From Aspidiotus rigidus (lineage: Eukaryota; Arthropoda; Insecta; Hemiptera; Diaspididae), in NCBI GenBank assembly GCA_035079385.1, contig JAVHKY010000026.1, positions 4,862,501-4,926,500 on the forward strand: a DNA stretch of 64,000 bases, written 5' to 3'. This document shows, in pieces, positions 20,722-33,604 of the stretch. Below the pieces are notes generated by a model, which worked only from the letters and a program-made list of their open reading frames with translations, did not search any database and was not told the DNA's origin. The position numbers were made by a program, and so were the translations under genes. The stretch's first letter is position 1; each line of letters starts with the position of its first letter.

Positions 20722-20889
20722 CAGCGCTTCTCAAATTTTTTTACTGGCGGACGCGGAGCCCTTAAAAATAATAACTTATCAAAATTCAAAAAAATTTGAA
20801 GACGTAAAAAAAATTTCGGTTAAAAAAAAAGTTTATCTCGGTACTTGTGGAGCCCTAGGCCTTCGCGGAGCGCAATTCGAGAAGCGCTG
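20722..20889. mobile_element. Small non-autonomous hAT element (168 bp)
   Basis: Ends are CAGCGCTTCTCAAATT and AATTCGAGAAGCGCTG, typical hAT-style CAG…CTG termini. Flanking octamers CATTAGAT (20714-20721) and CCTTAAAT (20890-20897) match at 6 of 8 positions, consistent with an aged 8-bp target duplication. The interior repeats GCGGAGCCCT / GGAGCCCTAGG. Confidence 0.75.
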
Positions 20890-21049
20890 CCTTAAATCAT
20901 ATTTGTGGTTTTGGGCGTTTCCGGGGCTGAGTTTGGCTGGCCCTGGCTTGGAGTAGGGTAAAATACTCACTCTATGACTTCATCACACAGGCTCCCGCAG
21001 AGTAAATTCTAGTGTAATTTTAGTCTAGTACGAGTTTTATATGCTGTAA

Positions 21050-21375
21050 GTCAGAGGTGCTTAGCCAATCGCATTGGCTAAAACTTAGCTAAAAGGTAAC
21101 CCTCCAAATTGATTGGCTTCGGCTATCAGCTAACGGCTAACCCAGTCTCATTGGCTAGCTAACAGCTAGCTAATTTTGGACCAAAATAGATTGGCTGATG
21201 GCTAAGAGCTAAAAGCTAACGGCTAGAAGTAGGGGTGGGGTCACTTCAATGTGGAGGGGTGGGGTGTGGGGAAGAGAAAATATTAGCCGTTAGCAATTCC
21301 AAGCTAGCTAACGGCTAGCTAATCTTTGATGAAAATTGCTCGGCTAACGATTAATGGCTTCGGCTTAGCTGAGCA
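21050..21375. repeat. Repeat built from GGCTAACGGCTAGCTAA-like words
   Basis: Many copies of TAGCTAAC, GGCTAACGGCTA and TTGGCTA occur in both orientations. The outer ends GAGGTGCTTAGC and GCTGAGCACCC are roughly complementary. A non-autonomous element rich in internal palindromes is likely, but no target duplication is visible. Confidence 0.5.
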
Positions 21376-24300
21376 CCCAGGCTATGATCTTAGCCTAGTA
21401 TATTGTACTCTGATTTATACATTAAGAATATCGGGTGATCGTTTACCGGTGCTCCAAGTCTCTCCGATATTCCGTTTTCCCGATATCTTAAAAACGCACG
21501 TACAAGACGTAAAATCAATTGACAACTATCTACTACTCTTATCTACCTTATAAAACGTCAACTACCAAACCTGGCTGCGAGTATTGATGCAACGTTACCT
21601 ACACAACAATTCGTGAGAACAGTAAAGCGTTCGTACATACATAGGCTATATTAGGCTACGCTACCAACTTAAATTAGCTTATATAACTCTCTCTAAACTA
21701 AGTCAAGGTCTCTGATAATGTAATACTTTGCTCCAGTTAAAATCTTCTCAAGTTTTTGATAATTGAGTCAAGTCATTGATGACGTCATACCTCGTAATTT
21801 TTGACTGACCTCCAGTCCAAAAACGTATTAATATGCTAGGCTAACTAGCTGACAGACTTCACCGGTATTTCTTGGCCTATAGTATATGTGCTGTATTTTA
21901 GGCTGCGATTTTAGGCTCTTTAGCCTAATATAATATTGTATTCTCATTTATACATTGTATGTTAGGCTACGATTTCAACCCTATATAGCTTTCTCTGAAA
22001 TAAGTCGAAGTCACTGATGAGGTCATACTTTGTTCCAAGGAAAATTTTTTCAAGTTCTTAATAATAGATTTGAGGGCCAATTTTTTTAGGATATTTTACG
22101 TGAGAATACGGAATATCAAAACATGAAAGAGTAATTGCTTGAGGACTGCAAAGAAATCAACTCTTACCCTAGTGCCGTATTTAGAGGAGGTGGAAACTTT
22201 TCTCCCCAATTAAGTTCTTGCACCACTTTTTTTTTTTCTTCTCTCGAAGTTCTTTCAGGAATAGAGTCAGAGAAGGAGAAATACCTTGAACCAAACTTCT
22301 TGAAGACAGGAGATCTCAACTATATTCAGTATCATTCATTTTAGATAAGTTTAATATAGTTTGTTTGCTTAGGTGAAAGGCTTTGCGGCGTACCCTTGTC
22401 AATTTATTCCCACCGAGAAATTCGTGATTTATGAGAAATTTCAATGACGATTTACTTCTCGATAAGAAATCATCAGTCGACTAAAAATCTACTAAATTAT
22501 TCGTAACATTATTTTTCTAAAAATTCTCGAACCATCTTTCTTTCTTTCTTTCTTTCGTGATTATTCAATTTCATGGAATTTATACAAAATATATATATAT
22601 ATTTTTTTTTTGCGCAGGAAGTACTTGAAATAGTTTTCGTCCAATGCGCGCGTGTACGTTTGCACCGAACTGAAGGATACCTATTTTCCAAAAAATTAGG
22701 TAAATGTTAATTTTTTCATATTATACCGTTTAGACGGAGAATTTGGAGAATTCGCTCCTCAAAAAAGAGAAGATATTAAATTAGGGAGGCCACAAAGAGT
22801 TATAGAGAGCGATGGCTCACAAGTTAGGATATTTTTAAAGACGATTACAAATTCTAATTAGTATTATTTTATTGCCGCGCTTTTTCTTCTTATCTGTTGA
22901 ATCAAGCATTCGATATCTTAATATCATAAATAAACTCATTCCGACCATGCACACTCGATCTGTTGACCTGTTACAGAAGATAATAAAAATAAGACCGTGG
23001 ATTCGAAATTATTTAAGTTGTAAAAGACTTCACTCATATTATAGGTTTCGTTCCTAGTTCGAGATTTTTCGCATTTCATATGCAACTCAACATTGAGTCC
23101 ACAATGTATGCAAAAAACTTGAAGATGAATCAGATTTGAAAAATTTTGAAATATCTTCTTTATCTGATGTATGCTAATACCGTTATTTTTATCATAATTC
23201 ATTGCAAAATATTAATCCGTTCACTCATTCGTGAATTGATTGCCAAATTAAAAAAAATTTCTTTATTAGAACGAAGTATTTACGGGGCGATGTAGGCAAT
23301 TTTATTAACGTTAATTGAAGAGACAATGTCGATAGTGAACAAATTATGAGTAAGATCGATGCAATCGTCTGCGTCTGACGTCATAGGAGCGACGAGGTCA
23401 ACTTGATTATGCTTAAAAATAAAACTCAATGTCCCATGTTACTTTACAGCATTTTTAATCGTAGCTTCAATCGTAGTAATAATAAAATTTGAATTCAAGA
23501 TTTGATATCATCATTACTATGACTACCTATCTAGCAAACAATGTTGGTTGTGAGTTGATCGCTTGACTTTATTTGTATACTTATATTTCCAGCTAACCTT
23601 GCTCGAGACCAAGCGTCTTCACTCATGTCTCCAAGACTTTCAAAAACTCTCGTCGCCGCCCAGACAATTAAAATTTCATGAATGAGAAATAGTTTTGAAT
23701 TTCGTATTCAAGACACTAAATTAGCTTATTATCTTAGAATTATAAAACTACAACGCTGATGATAATAATAATTAAGAAGTTTGAACGTGCGCCGACTGTT
23801 GATGTGTTTCTCAATAGTCGTCTCTTTGGGGATATTGCTTCGCAGGATTAGAGATAACCTGGTTCATCAACCCCTAATTTGAACGATTTCAATCAATACA
23901 TCATTATAGAGATCTCACTGACTAACTGAGGTAGCGCTTAGCACTGAATCTGTATTTCTGGGAAGTTGGTATTTAGACTAATGTGTTTCTAGACTTAAAT
24001 CAACCTTTCCCCCAAAAGAAAGCAAATTAGCTTCTTAGTCTTCTTCCTCGTCTTTGGATGCTGTAGAAAAATGTTCCACTCTTCAGATTGTACAAAAACG
24101 TTCTAATGGGCTCCTTAAATTTTTCCACTCCATCGGTTGTTGTTGATATTATGGCTGATGCTGATTATGACACATAGCCATCAGAGAGGTAACGATTCTG
24201 CATTCACTTTCTTCTGCTTGATTTGCATATCTCAGCATAATCGGAATCGGGCTACCCAGAGTAAATCTTACATCTTGTCTAATCTCTTGTTGCCCGTCGC

Positions 24301-24659
24301 ATTTGGAGAAGGTGTGATCTCGCTCCTAATTATAGCGCTTAACTTCTTGTGCGACTAATTAATTGTTGAAGGTCACTTATAACTTGCCTGTGATAGAAAT
24401 ATTCGTGACTATGGTCGTTGTTCGTCTCCTCACCAAGTTACTGGTTATCGTCCTGGTCCACGTATTCTCATCAAAATGGACCATGTGTTCTTTCTACTGA
24501 GTCCTTTTCTTTTTCTTTTATTAACGAGCTATATAAAAACTACACTGTTGCTTATCAGCCGGGCAGCTTATAATATTATTGATAATACATCTTATAAATT
24601 AACAAGGAGTAATTTTTAGATTATTATTGAAAAATGGTAGTGGTGAGTTGGAGACGGTG
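21376..24659. other. No recognisable gene
   Basis: Non-coding. Holds TAGGCTA-rich repeat debris (21640-22100), a (TTTC)n run at 22541-22556 and an AT dinucleotide run near 22590. Open frames are short and unsupported. Confidence 0.45.
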
Positions 24660-26110
24660 ATTTTTTAATTTTTTTATATGTTGGTATAGTAGAGAGTGCG
24701 ATGTGAGTGAGAGATAGAGATTGTATTTGAGTTGTTTCCCAGACCTTGCGCGAGGGCAGATGGGACATTTAAGGTAGAACGGGGAGAAGCGAGCGTAGGA
24801 CAGGAAAAGACGTGTTCAACTGTTAGAGTTTCTTTCTGACAGAACAGTAAGAACAAGATGGGAGAGCCCGAAGATCCGGATTGATGAAGTAGGAGTGAGT
24901 GATTTTTGTGTGGCCGATTTGTAGTCGAGTAAGGATTACTTCTTCTCTTCTACCATTTCCAATAGTCTTGGACCAATGTGAGGGACTTTGTTTGATACTG
25001 AGGAGCTTATTGGGAGTTTTATTTTTCCAGAGATTTGTCCATCTTTCTAGGATGAGAGAATGGTAATAGTTTTTGTAATCTGAGACAGGTATGGGTGAGT
25101 TGTCAGTTATTTTTGGAAAGGATGTTGCTTGTTTGGCGGCTAGGTCGACTGAGTCGTGGTTCGGTAGATTTATGTGACTGGGGATCCATATGAAAGTAAT
25201 TCAGATGGTCATAGATTTCAGTGAGTAAAGAGTATAATATAAGGTGGATTCATTGAATGAGAGGATGATTGCTACAAGTATCCAGAAGAGAATGGAGTGA
25301 AGGAAAAGAGTCAGTGAGGAGGAGAAATTTGTTGTTTGGTGGAAGTTTTGCGATTTGAGAGAGGCAGGAGAATATAACAATTAATTCTGCTGTGAAGATG
25401 GATGCAATGTTGAGAATTCGATGGGAAGTGGGGTGCCCATCTATGCTGTGTGCATACGCGGTTCTATTATATTTTTGGGATCCGTCGGTGAGGCAGATTT
25501 TGTAATCTGGATATTCTTGTATTAGTTGTTTAATGTTGGAGGTGGTGGTAGTGTTGTCTGATTTAGGTAATTGAGTCAGGTTAAGACGGAGGTTTGGAAC
25601 GGTTAGAGTCCAAGGGGGAGAGTGTATAGATGGGTGGAAGGGGGTTAGCTTGGAATGATTTATTGAGGAAGATGTTAAATTGGGTTAGGATGTGTTTATT
25701 TGAAGTGGAAACTGATGGGTAGGCATTTTTACCAAAAATTGTATTGTATATTGGTAGATCCGGGAATTGGGAAGCGGAGGATATGAAATTGGATGTTGGG
25801 ATAAGTCGCCGCAAAAAAAGGGGGGATTCGGCCGCTTCCGTACATACGTTCATATTTGGGATTGTGCGGAAAGCACCTCAGGCCATTCTGAGAGAGGAAG
25901 TTTGAATCGTGGCAAGTGTATGATCCTTAATCTAGATTGGAACGAATTATGCTCTTGTAGAGTTGTAATAATACTTTTGTAGAACATCCTTTAGACGGAT
26001 GTGAGAGAAATTTCAAAATGGATAGGGCATGGTTGTATTTTGCTTTTAGGATTTTAATGTGGGGGGGTCCAGGAAAGTTTTTGATAAAATTATTCGTGAC
26101 GCCATGGAGC
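24660..26110 (-). pseudogene. LINE remnant: RT C-terminus, RNase H and C-terminal cysteine motif
   Basis: On the minus strand, read from high to low coordinates: the RT thumb region (HIKILKAKYNHALSILKFLS and LLQLYKSIIRSNLD, about 25950-26060); a linker (FPDLPIYNTIFGKNAYPS); RNase H with ICLTDGSQKYN (Asp), SIFTAELIVIF (Glu) and LLLTDSFPSLHSL (Asp); the IPSHINLPNHDSVDLAAKQA block near 25170; and a C-terminal KTLTVEHVFSCPTLASPR motif near 24800. This order is standard for insect non-LTR retrotransposons with a C-terminal RNase H. Stops and frameshifts interrupt it several times (for example LD-stop-GSY near 25940). The catalytic RT core and ORF1 are not seen. Confidence 0.85.
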
Positions 26111-28469
26111 AGTTAGAGAATGCTCAGATGTCCAGAAGGGAGTACGTGAAAATTGTATCTCAGAAATTCTTACCCTCGGTGATATAATAATTGTACATTA
26201 TTATTTTTGACCACTCCTGCTCTTCTGAGACAGCCAGTCCTAAGTATGGTCAAGTGGGAAGGAAAATCACAATGCTTAAAGAAAAACGCCATCAGCATTA
26301 TCTACACTTTTTTTTGGCACGCAATCTGAACAAAATTAATCGTTTTGGACGCAATCTGGTAGGAGTCACAAAAAAACTCATGTTCAAGTCCAACTTTTAG
26401 GTCTGGGAAAATTATAGGATCGCTAGCATCGATTGATAAGCGAAACGAGAAATTTAGAATGTGTCCTGCGTGAAACCGATGTGTTGGAGTGTAAATTAGT
26501 TCCTACAGAAGTGCGATAGCGCTAACAGGTCCGAATTCACGTGCGATTTAAAATGGCTTAATTTAGACGCTTATAAAGTTGATGGACATCCCGAGCTCGG
26601 TGTTTGGGGGCTTGCCTCCATAGAAATTGGAAAAATTCGGAGCGATTTGTCAAAAGTTTGAACAAGAAATTGTGTGAAATTCGTTTGTTATTAGTTAATG
26701 TCTGAAATGTTGTTTTTACCCCCTCCTCTCGCCTGCCCTCATAATCTCGGCTTCTGAGTTGATGATTCTTCAGAAACAATTCTGGAGTCAGAGATTAAAA
26801 CAATGTGAAAATAAGATCTCGAAGTGGCCACCATGACTGTGCTCATTTCAGGTTCGGTGCTTTGGTTTGAAGAACCCTTTTCAAAAACGTCGGAAAAGAA
26901 AGAGACAGACAAATCGAAGAATATGAAGTGTTTGTTATGAGTACCATAATTTACTGGACGTAGGATATTCTTAATTCTCAATGTTACGAACGATCTTCCG
27001 GAAAAATTGAATGAAGTACTATCGGGGCACACATTTCTAGCTATACCGCTTCAATTCTTCATGAATCATCTGGATCGTGTATCTTCATGATATGGTGTTA
27101 TTTTGAAGAGGATTAAGCATTAAGAACAAGAACGGAATAACTGCATTATGTGAAATAGAACTGATGAAAATTGTGAAAAAATTTCGTCGGTGCATAACGT
27201 CTCACGTACTTCGATGACGCGTAGCCTCTTTTGCGAAAATTAAAACCCATAATATGCGCATACTGCCAGGAACTCCTACAAGTCACGAGACTGAGCGAAC
27301 CTCTTGTGTCGAGGGTAAAATATAGGAGTATTTTTCTCGAGGCAATCGAGTATTCGATTTTGTAAAAATGGTTCACTCGTATGCCTAATTATATGTATCG
27401 GCTTCACATCACGACTATTAAGTAAAATATCCTTGTGAGGCGGCGCCGTCGAAGACTTTTCAGTTCATCGTTTCACACGTTAGAGCGATAGAAATGCTGT
27501 AAATTAATTTTTTTCCCCCTTTCTCGAAACGAAGTACACGGGAAGTTTTGGGGATGCTTTCTAAACACAAAAGAATCATTTCATTCATATAGTTTCGTTA
27601 TTTCCGGGGAGAAAGACAGAGAGGGCAAGTGGAAGGCAGAGGACAAAAAATGGTAATGGTAGGTTTATTTGATATCAGGTATGACTGGACAAAAAAAAAA
27701 GGAAAGAAAATGATTTCAGATGACGGATCGATCGTGCAGGATATAAAACGGAAAGAGAACGTATTTCACCTTATGTGTAGGTAGTTTTCAAAATTACTTT
27801 TTAATTGTCGATGATGTTTTACAATGGGCCTAAAATGAGACAGACGATTTCTTTATCATGCCGCAGGAATTTATTATGTGTATCATTTTGTCTACGATGA
27901 GTAATAGAGAATTCACTTCACACTTTGTAAATGTATTCGAACACGATATTCAGATGAATGTCGTCATATTTTTGTGAAAAGTTAGAAAACCTGCTAATAT
28001 TTAAGACGAAGACCTGAACTGTTGGCTCGTGCGCTCAACTCGACTTCAATCATTACTCTATCAGTAACTATTTCGATATTTCACCGCTGGAAAATCATAA
28101 TGACACGTGTATGTCGGATACGCATTAATTAAATTTAAACGAATACTACGTCGTGCACAATAAACGCTTCTGTAGTTAGGAGTGTAGTGCAATTCAAAAT
28201 TTACTGCGAAACTGCATCGTTTTTTGTCGCCATAATCAAAGATTTATTGTTCGAAGGACACCACTTCCATACCGTCCGCTTTTATGAAACCGCTTCTGTC
28301 ATTCTATCGTACGAGAAATGTCATCTGCCAATGACTTTGGACTGCTTCGGTGTTGGCACTCGACCAAGTCGTTCACGAGTTGAATTTGGTGGTGTTGAAG
28401 TTTTCGGACAGTAAAATCGTGTTGAATGAGCCGGATGGAAAATATAGAAACTTCGAGTTTACCTAGCTG
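26111..28469. other. No recognisable gene
   Basis: Non-coding, with short unsupported frames on both strands. No repeat recognised. Confidence 0.4.
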
Positions 28470-29290
28470 CTTTCCATCTCTTTACTTCTGTAGACGGCCC
28501 ATTCTGGGGCACCAGATGGAAGGGTTGACAATGCGATGCTCATCGTGGTCCTTCTTCTAGTATCTCTCGGCTCTTTAGTATGTCGTCAGGCGGTTTAGAT
28601 AGGTCATTACCTTACCCGCATCAGAAAATGGTGCTTGAAGCTTAACTTTGAATCAAATTGGATGTCTAGATCCTTCATCTCCTTCTTGATTGTGATTTCC
28701 CTCTTTTTCAGGCGAAAAATGGGTGGACTGAATCTCCGATGGGACGTGAATAATATAGCTTCCGTCTCTCCAACTGCGAGTTCCAATTTAGCTGACTCGA
28801 TCCACTGGTTTACCCTGCTCTCAACTGCCACTGTGGTTTCAGCAGTGCATACCACCAATGTGTCATCCGCATAGCTGATAAGCATAAAGCCTGGTGGCAG
28901 TTTCACTTTCAAAATCCCATTGGACCGACCCCTGCGGCAACCCATAAGTAACTGGGCGCTTTGCTGTACCAGCAGGCATCTCTGCCTGGATTTCATGGCA
29001 GTTAAGATAGCTTCCGATCTTCCTGAGCACGTATGCAGGCACTTTTGCATCCATAAAGGCATGCAGTATCCTCTCCCATATGGATTCGAGTTGAACGCAA
29101 TTTTTATGTCGAGGCAGACAGCTGCGCAAAATTCCTGACTCAGTTATCCTATTCAGCCTGATGTACAGCGTTTTCAGTTCGGAGATCGTACTGACAACTT
29201 TTCGGATAGGTCAAATTATTCTTCTTCTCGATCAACGGCAGCCTGGCTCTCATCCTCCGCACAACGAACAGTCCCCTATCAAGTATCAAC
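28470..29290 (-). pseudogene. R1-like LINE reverse transcriptase remnant
   Basis: Minus-strand fragments in successive frames give ARLPLIEKKNNLTYPKS (RT entry, near 29220), VCLDIKIAFNSNPYG (motif A with catalytic Asp, near 29080), ERILHAFMDAKVPAYVLRKI, RPVTYGLPQGSV (motif B, near 28935), then GFMLISYADDTLVVC (motif C, YADD, near 28870). These are followed by INQW-like and GETEAILFTSHR stretches and, lower down, LPSGAPEWA (near 28520). The arrangement matches R1-clade non-LTR RTs. At least four frameshifts make it inactive. Its 5' side stops at the satellite boundary. Confidence 0.8.
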
Positions 29291-29900
29291 GAATTAATGC
29301 TGAACCAGATATTCCATAAGCAATGCTGAACCAGATATTCCATGAGCAATTTTGAACCAGATTTTCCATATGCAGTGCTCAACCAGATATTCTGTATGAG
29401 CAATGCTGGACCAGATATTCAATATGCAATGCTGAACCAGATATTCCGTAACCAATTTTGAACCAGATATTCTGTAAATAATGCTGAACCAGATATTCCA
29501 TAACTAATTATGAACCAGATTTTCCATAAGTAATGCTGAACCAGTTATTCTGTAAGCGATGCTAAACCAGATATTCAATAGGCAACGCTGAACTTGATAT
29601 TCTGTAACCAATTTTGAACCAGATATTCCATAAGCAACGATGAACCAGATATTCCATAACCAAATTTGAACCAGATATTCCAAAACCAATTTTGCACCGG
29701 ATATTCCATACGCAATACTGAACCAGATATTACATAAGCAAAGCTGAACCAGATATTCCAAAACCAATTTTGCACCGGATATTCCATACGCAATACTGAA
29801 CCAGATATTACATAAGCAAAGCTGAACCAGATATTCCAGTACCAATTTTGCACCAGATATTCTGTAAGCAATGCTGAACCAGATATTCCATAACCAATTT

Positions 29901-32900
29901 TGAACCAGATATTCAATACGCAATGCACGCAATGCTGAACCAGATATTCCATAACCAATTTTGAACCAGATATTCCATAAACAATGCTGAACCAGATATT
30001 CTGTAAATAATGCTGAACCAGATATTCCATAACTAATTATGAACCAGATTTTCCAAAAGTAATGCTGAACCAGTTATTCTGTAAGCGATGCTAAACCAGA
30101 TATTCAATAGGCAACGCTGAACCAGATATTCTGTAACCAATTTTGAACCAGATATTCCATAAGCAACGATGAACCAGATATTCCATAACCAAATTTGAAC
30201 CAGATATTCCAAAACCAATTTTGCACCGGATATTCCATACGCAATACTGAACCAGATATTACATAAGCAAAGCTGAACCAGATATTCCAATACCAATTTT
30301 GCACCAGATATTCTGTAAGCAATGCTGAACCAGATATTCCATAACCAATTTTGAACCAGATATTCAATATGCAATGCACGCAATGCTGAACCAGATATTC
30401 CATAACCAATTTTGAACCAGATATTCCATAAACAATGCTGAACCAGATATTCTGTAAATAATGCTGAACCAGATATTCCATAACTAATTATGAACCAGAT
30501 TTTCCATAAGTAATGCTGAACCAGTTATTCTGTAAGCGATGCTAAACCAGATATTCAATAGGCAACGCTGAACCAGATATTCTGTAACCAATTTTGAACC
30601 AGATATTCCATAAGCAACGATGAACCAGATATTCCATAACCAAATTTGAACCAGATATTCCAAAACCAATTTTGCACCGGATATTCCATACGCAATACTG
30701 AACCAGATATTACATAAGCAAAGCTGAACCAGATATTCCAAAACCAATTTTGCACCGGATATTCCATACGCAATACTGAACCAGATATTACATAAGCAAA
30801 GCTGAACCAGATATTCCAATACCAATTTTGCACCAGATATTCTGTAAGCAATGCTGAACCAGATATTCCATAACCAATTTTGAACCAGATATTCCATAAA
30901 CAATGCTGAACCAGATATTCTGTAAATAATGCTGAACCAGATATTCCATAACTAATTATGAACCAGATTTTCCATAAGTAATGCTGAACCAGTTATTCTG
31001 TGAGCGATGCTAAACCAGATATTCAATAGGCAACGCTGAACCAGATATTCCATAAGCAACGATGAACCAGATATTCCATAACCAAATTTGAACCAGATAT
31101 TCCAAAACCAATTTTGCACCGGATATTCCATACGCAATACTGAACCAGATATTACATAAGCAAAGCTGAACCAGATATTCCAATACCAATTTTGCACCAG
31201 ATATTCTGTAAGCAATGCTGAACCAGATATTCCATAACCAATTTTGAACCAGATATTCAATATGCAATGCACGCAATGCTGAACCAGATATTCCATAACC
31301 AATTTTGAACCAGATATTCCATAAACAATGCTGAACCAGATATTCTGTAAATAATGCTGAACCAGATATTCCATAACTAATTATGAACCAGATTTTCCAT
31401 AAGTAATGCTGAACCAGTTATTCTGTAAGCGATGCTAAACCAGATATTCAATAGGCAACGCTGAACCAGATATTCTGTAACCAATTTTGAACCAGATATT
31501 CCATAACCAAATTTGAACCAGATATTCCAAAACCAATTTTGCACCGGATATTCCATACGCAATACTGAACCAGATATTACATAAGCAAAGCTGAACCAGA
31601 TATTCCAATACCAATTTTGCACCAGATATTCTGTAAGCAATGCTGAACCAGATATTCCATAACCAATTTTGAACCAGATATTCAATATGCAATGCACGCA
31701 ATGCTGAACCAGATATCCCATAACCAATTTTGAACCAGATATTGCATAAACAATGCTGAACCAGATATTCTGTAAATAATGCTGAACCAGATATTCCATA
31801 ACTAATTATGAACCAGATTTTCCATAAGTAATGCTGAACCAGTTATTCTGTAAGCAATGCTAAACCAGATATTCAATAGGCAAAGCTGAACCAGATATTC
31901 TGTAACCAATTTTGAACCAGATATTCCATAAGCAACGATGAACCAGATATTCCATAACCAAATTTGAACCAGATATTCCAGAATCAATTTTGCACCGGAT
32001 ATTACATAAGCAATACTGAACCAGATATTACATAAGCAAAGCTGAACCAGATACCTATTCCAAAACCAATTTTGCACCAGATATTCCATAACCAATTTTG
32101 AACCAGATATTCCATAAGCAGTGCTGAACCACATATTATGTAAATAATGCTGAACCAGATATTCCATAACTAATTTTGAACTAGATTTTCCATAAGTAAT
32201 GCTGAACCAGTTATTCTGTAAGCAATGCTGAACGAGATATTCAATAGGCAACGCTGAACCAGATATTCTGTAACCAATTTTGAACCAGATATTCCATAAG
32301 CAATGATGAACCAGATATTCCATGACCAATTTTGAACCAGATCTGTAAGCAATGCTGAACCAGATATTCCATAAACAATTTTGAACCAGATATTCCGTAT
32401 GCAATGCTGAACCAGATATTCCGTATGCAATGCTGAACCAGATATTCCATAACAAATTTTGAACCAGATATTCCATAAACACCAGATATTCTGTAACTAA
32501 TTATGAACCAGATTTTCCATAAGTAATGCTGAACCAGATATTCTGTAAGCAATGCTGAACCAGATATTCTGTAAGCAATGCTGAACCAGATATTCAATAG
32601 GCAACGCTGAACCAGATATTCTGTAACCAATTTTGAACCAGATATTCCATAAGCAATGATGAACCAGATATTCCATGACCAATTTTGAACCAGTTCTGTA
32701 AGCAATGCTGAACCAGATATTCCATAACCAATTTTGAACCAGATATTGCATAAACAATGCTGAACCAGATATTCTGTAAATAATGCTGAACCAGATATTC
32801 CCTAACTAATTATGAACCAGATTTTCCATAAGTAATGCTGAACCAGATATTCCATAAGCAATGATGAACCAGATATTCCATGACCAATTTTGAACCAGTT

Positions 32901-33604
32901 CTGTAAGCAATGCTGAACCAGATATTCCGTATGCAATGCTGAACCAGATATTCCATAACAAATTTTGAACCAGATATTCCATAAACACCAGATATTCTGT
33001 AAATAATGCTGAACCAGATATTCCCTAACTAATTATGAACCAGATTTTCCATGAGTAATGCTGAACCAGATATTCTGTAAGCAGTGCTGAACCAGATATT
33101 CAATAGGCAACGCTGAACCAGACATTCCATAACCAAATTTGAACCAGATATTCCATGACCAATTTTGAACTAGATCTGTAAGCAATGCTGAACCAGATAT
33201 TCCATAAACAATTTTGAACCAGATATTCTGTAAGGAATGCTGAACCGGATATTCCATAACCAATTTTGAACCAGATATTCCATAAAAAATGCTGAACCAG
33301 ATGTTCTGTAAATAATGCTGAACCAGATATTTCATGAGCAATGCTGAACCTCATATTCTGTAAATAATGCTGAACCAGATATTCCATTACCAATTTTGAA
33401 CCAGATATTCCAGAAAAAATGCTGTACCAGATGTTCTGTTAATAATGCTGAACCAGATATTCCATGAGCAATGCTGAACCTCAGATTCTGTAAATAATGC
33501 TGAACCAGATATTCCTTAACCAATTTTGAAACAGATATTCCATTAGCAATACTGAACCAGATATTCTGTAAGCAATGCTGAACCAGATATGCCATAAGCA
33601 ATGT
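29901..33604 (+). repeat. 3.7-kb satellite segment, tandem copy 1
   Basis: Matches 33605-37330 at a constant offset of 3704 bp up to about 32500. There copy 1 has one extra 26-bp monomer (32551-32576 region), and further right the offset becomes 3722 because copy 2 has a 44-bp insertion. Outside these indels I saw almost no substitutions (one example: A at 30941 versus G at 34645). Confidence 0.9.

Noticed and set aside
31802..32482. 226-codon minus-strand open frame with a regular 26-residue repeat
   Set aside because: It is the 26-bp satellite read through; all three minus frames give the same repeat, and the paired copy at 35506-36186 is simply the 3.7-kb duplication.
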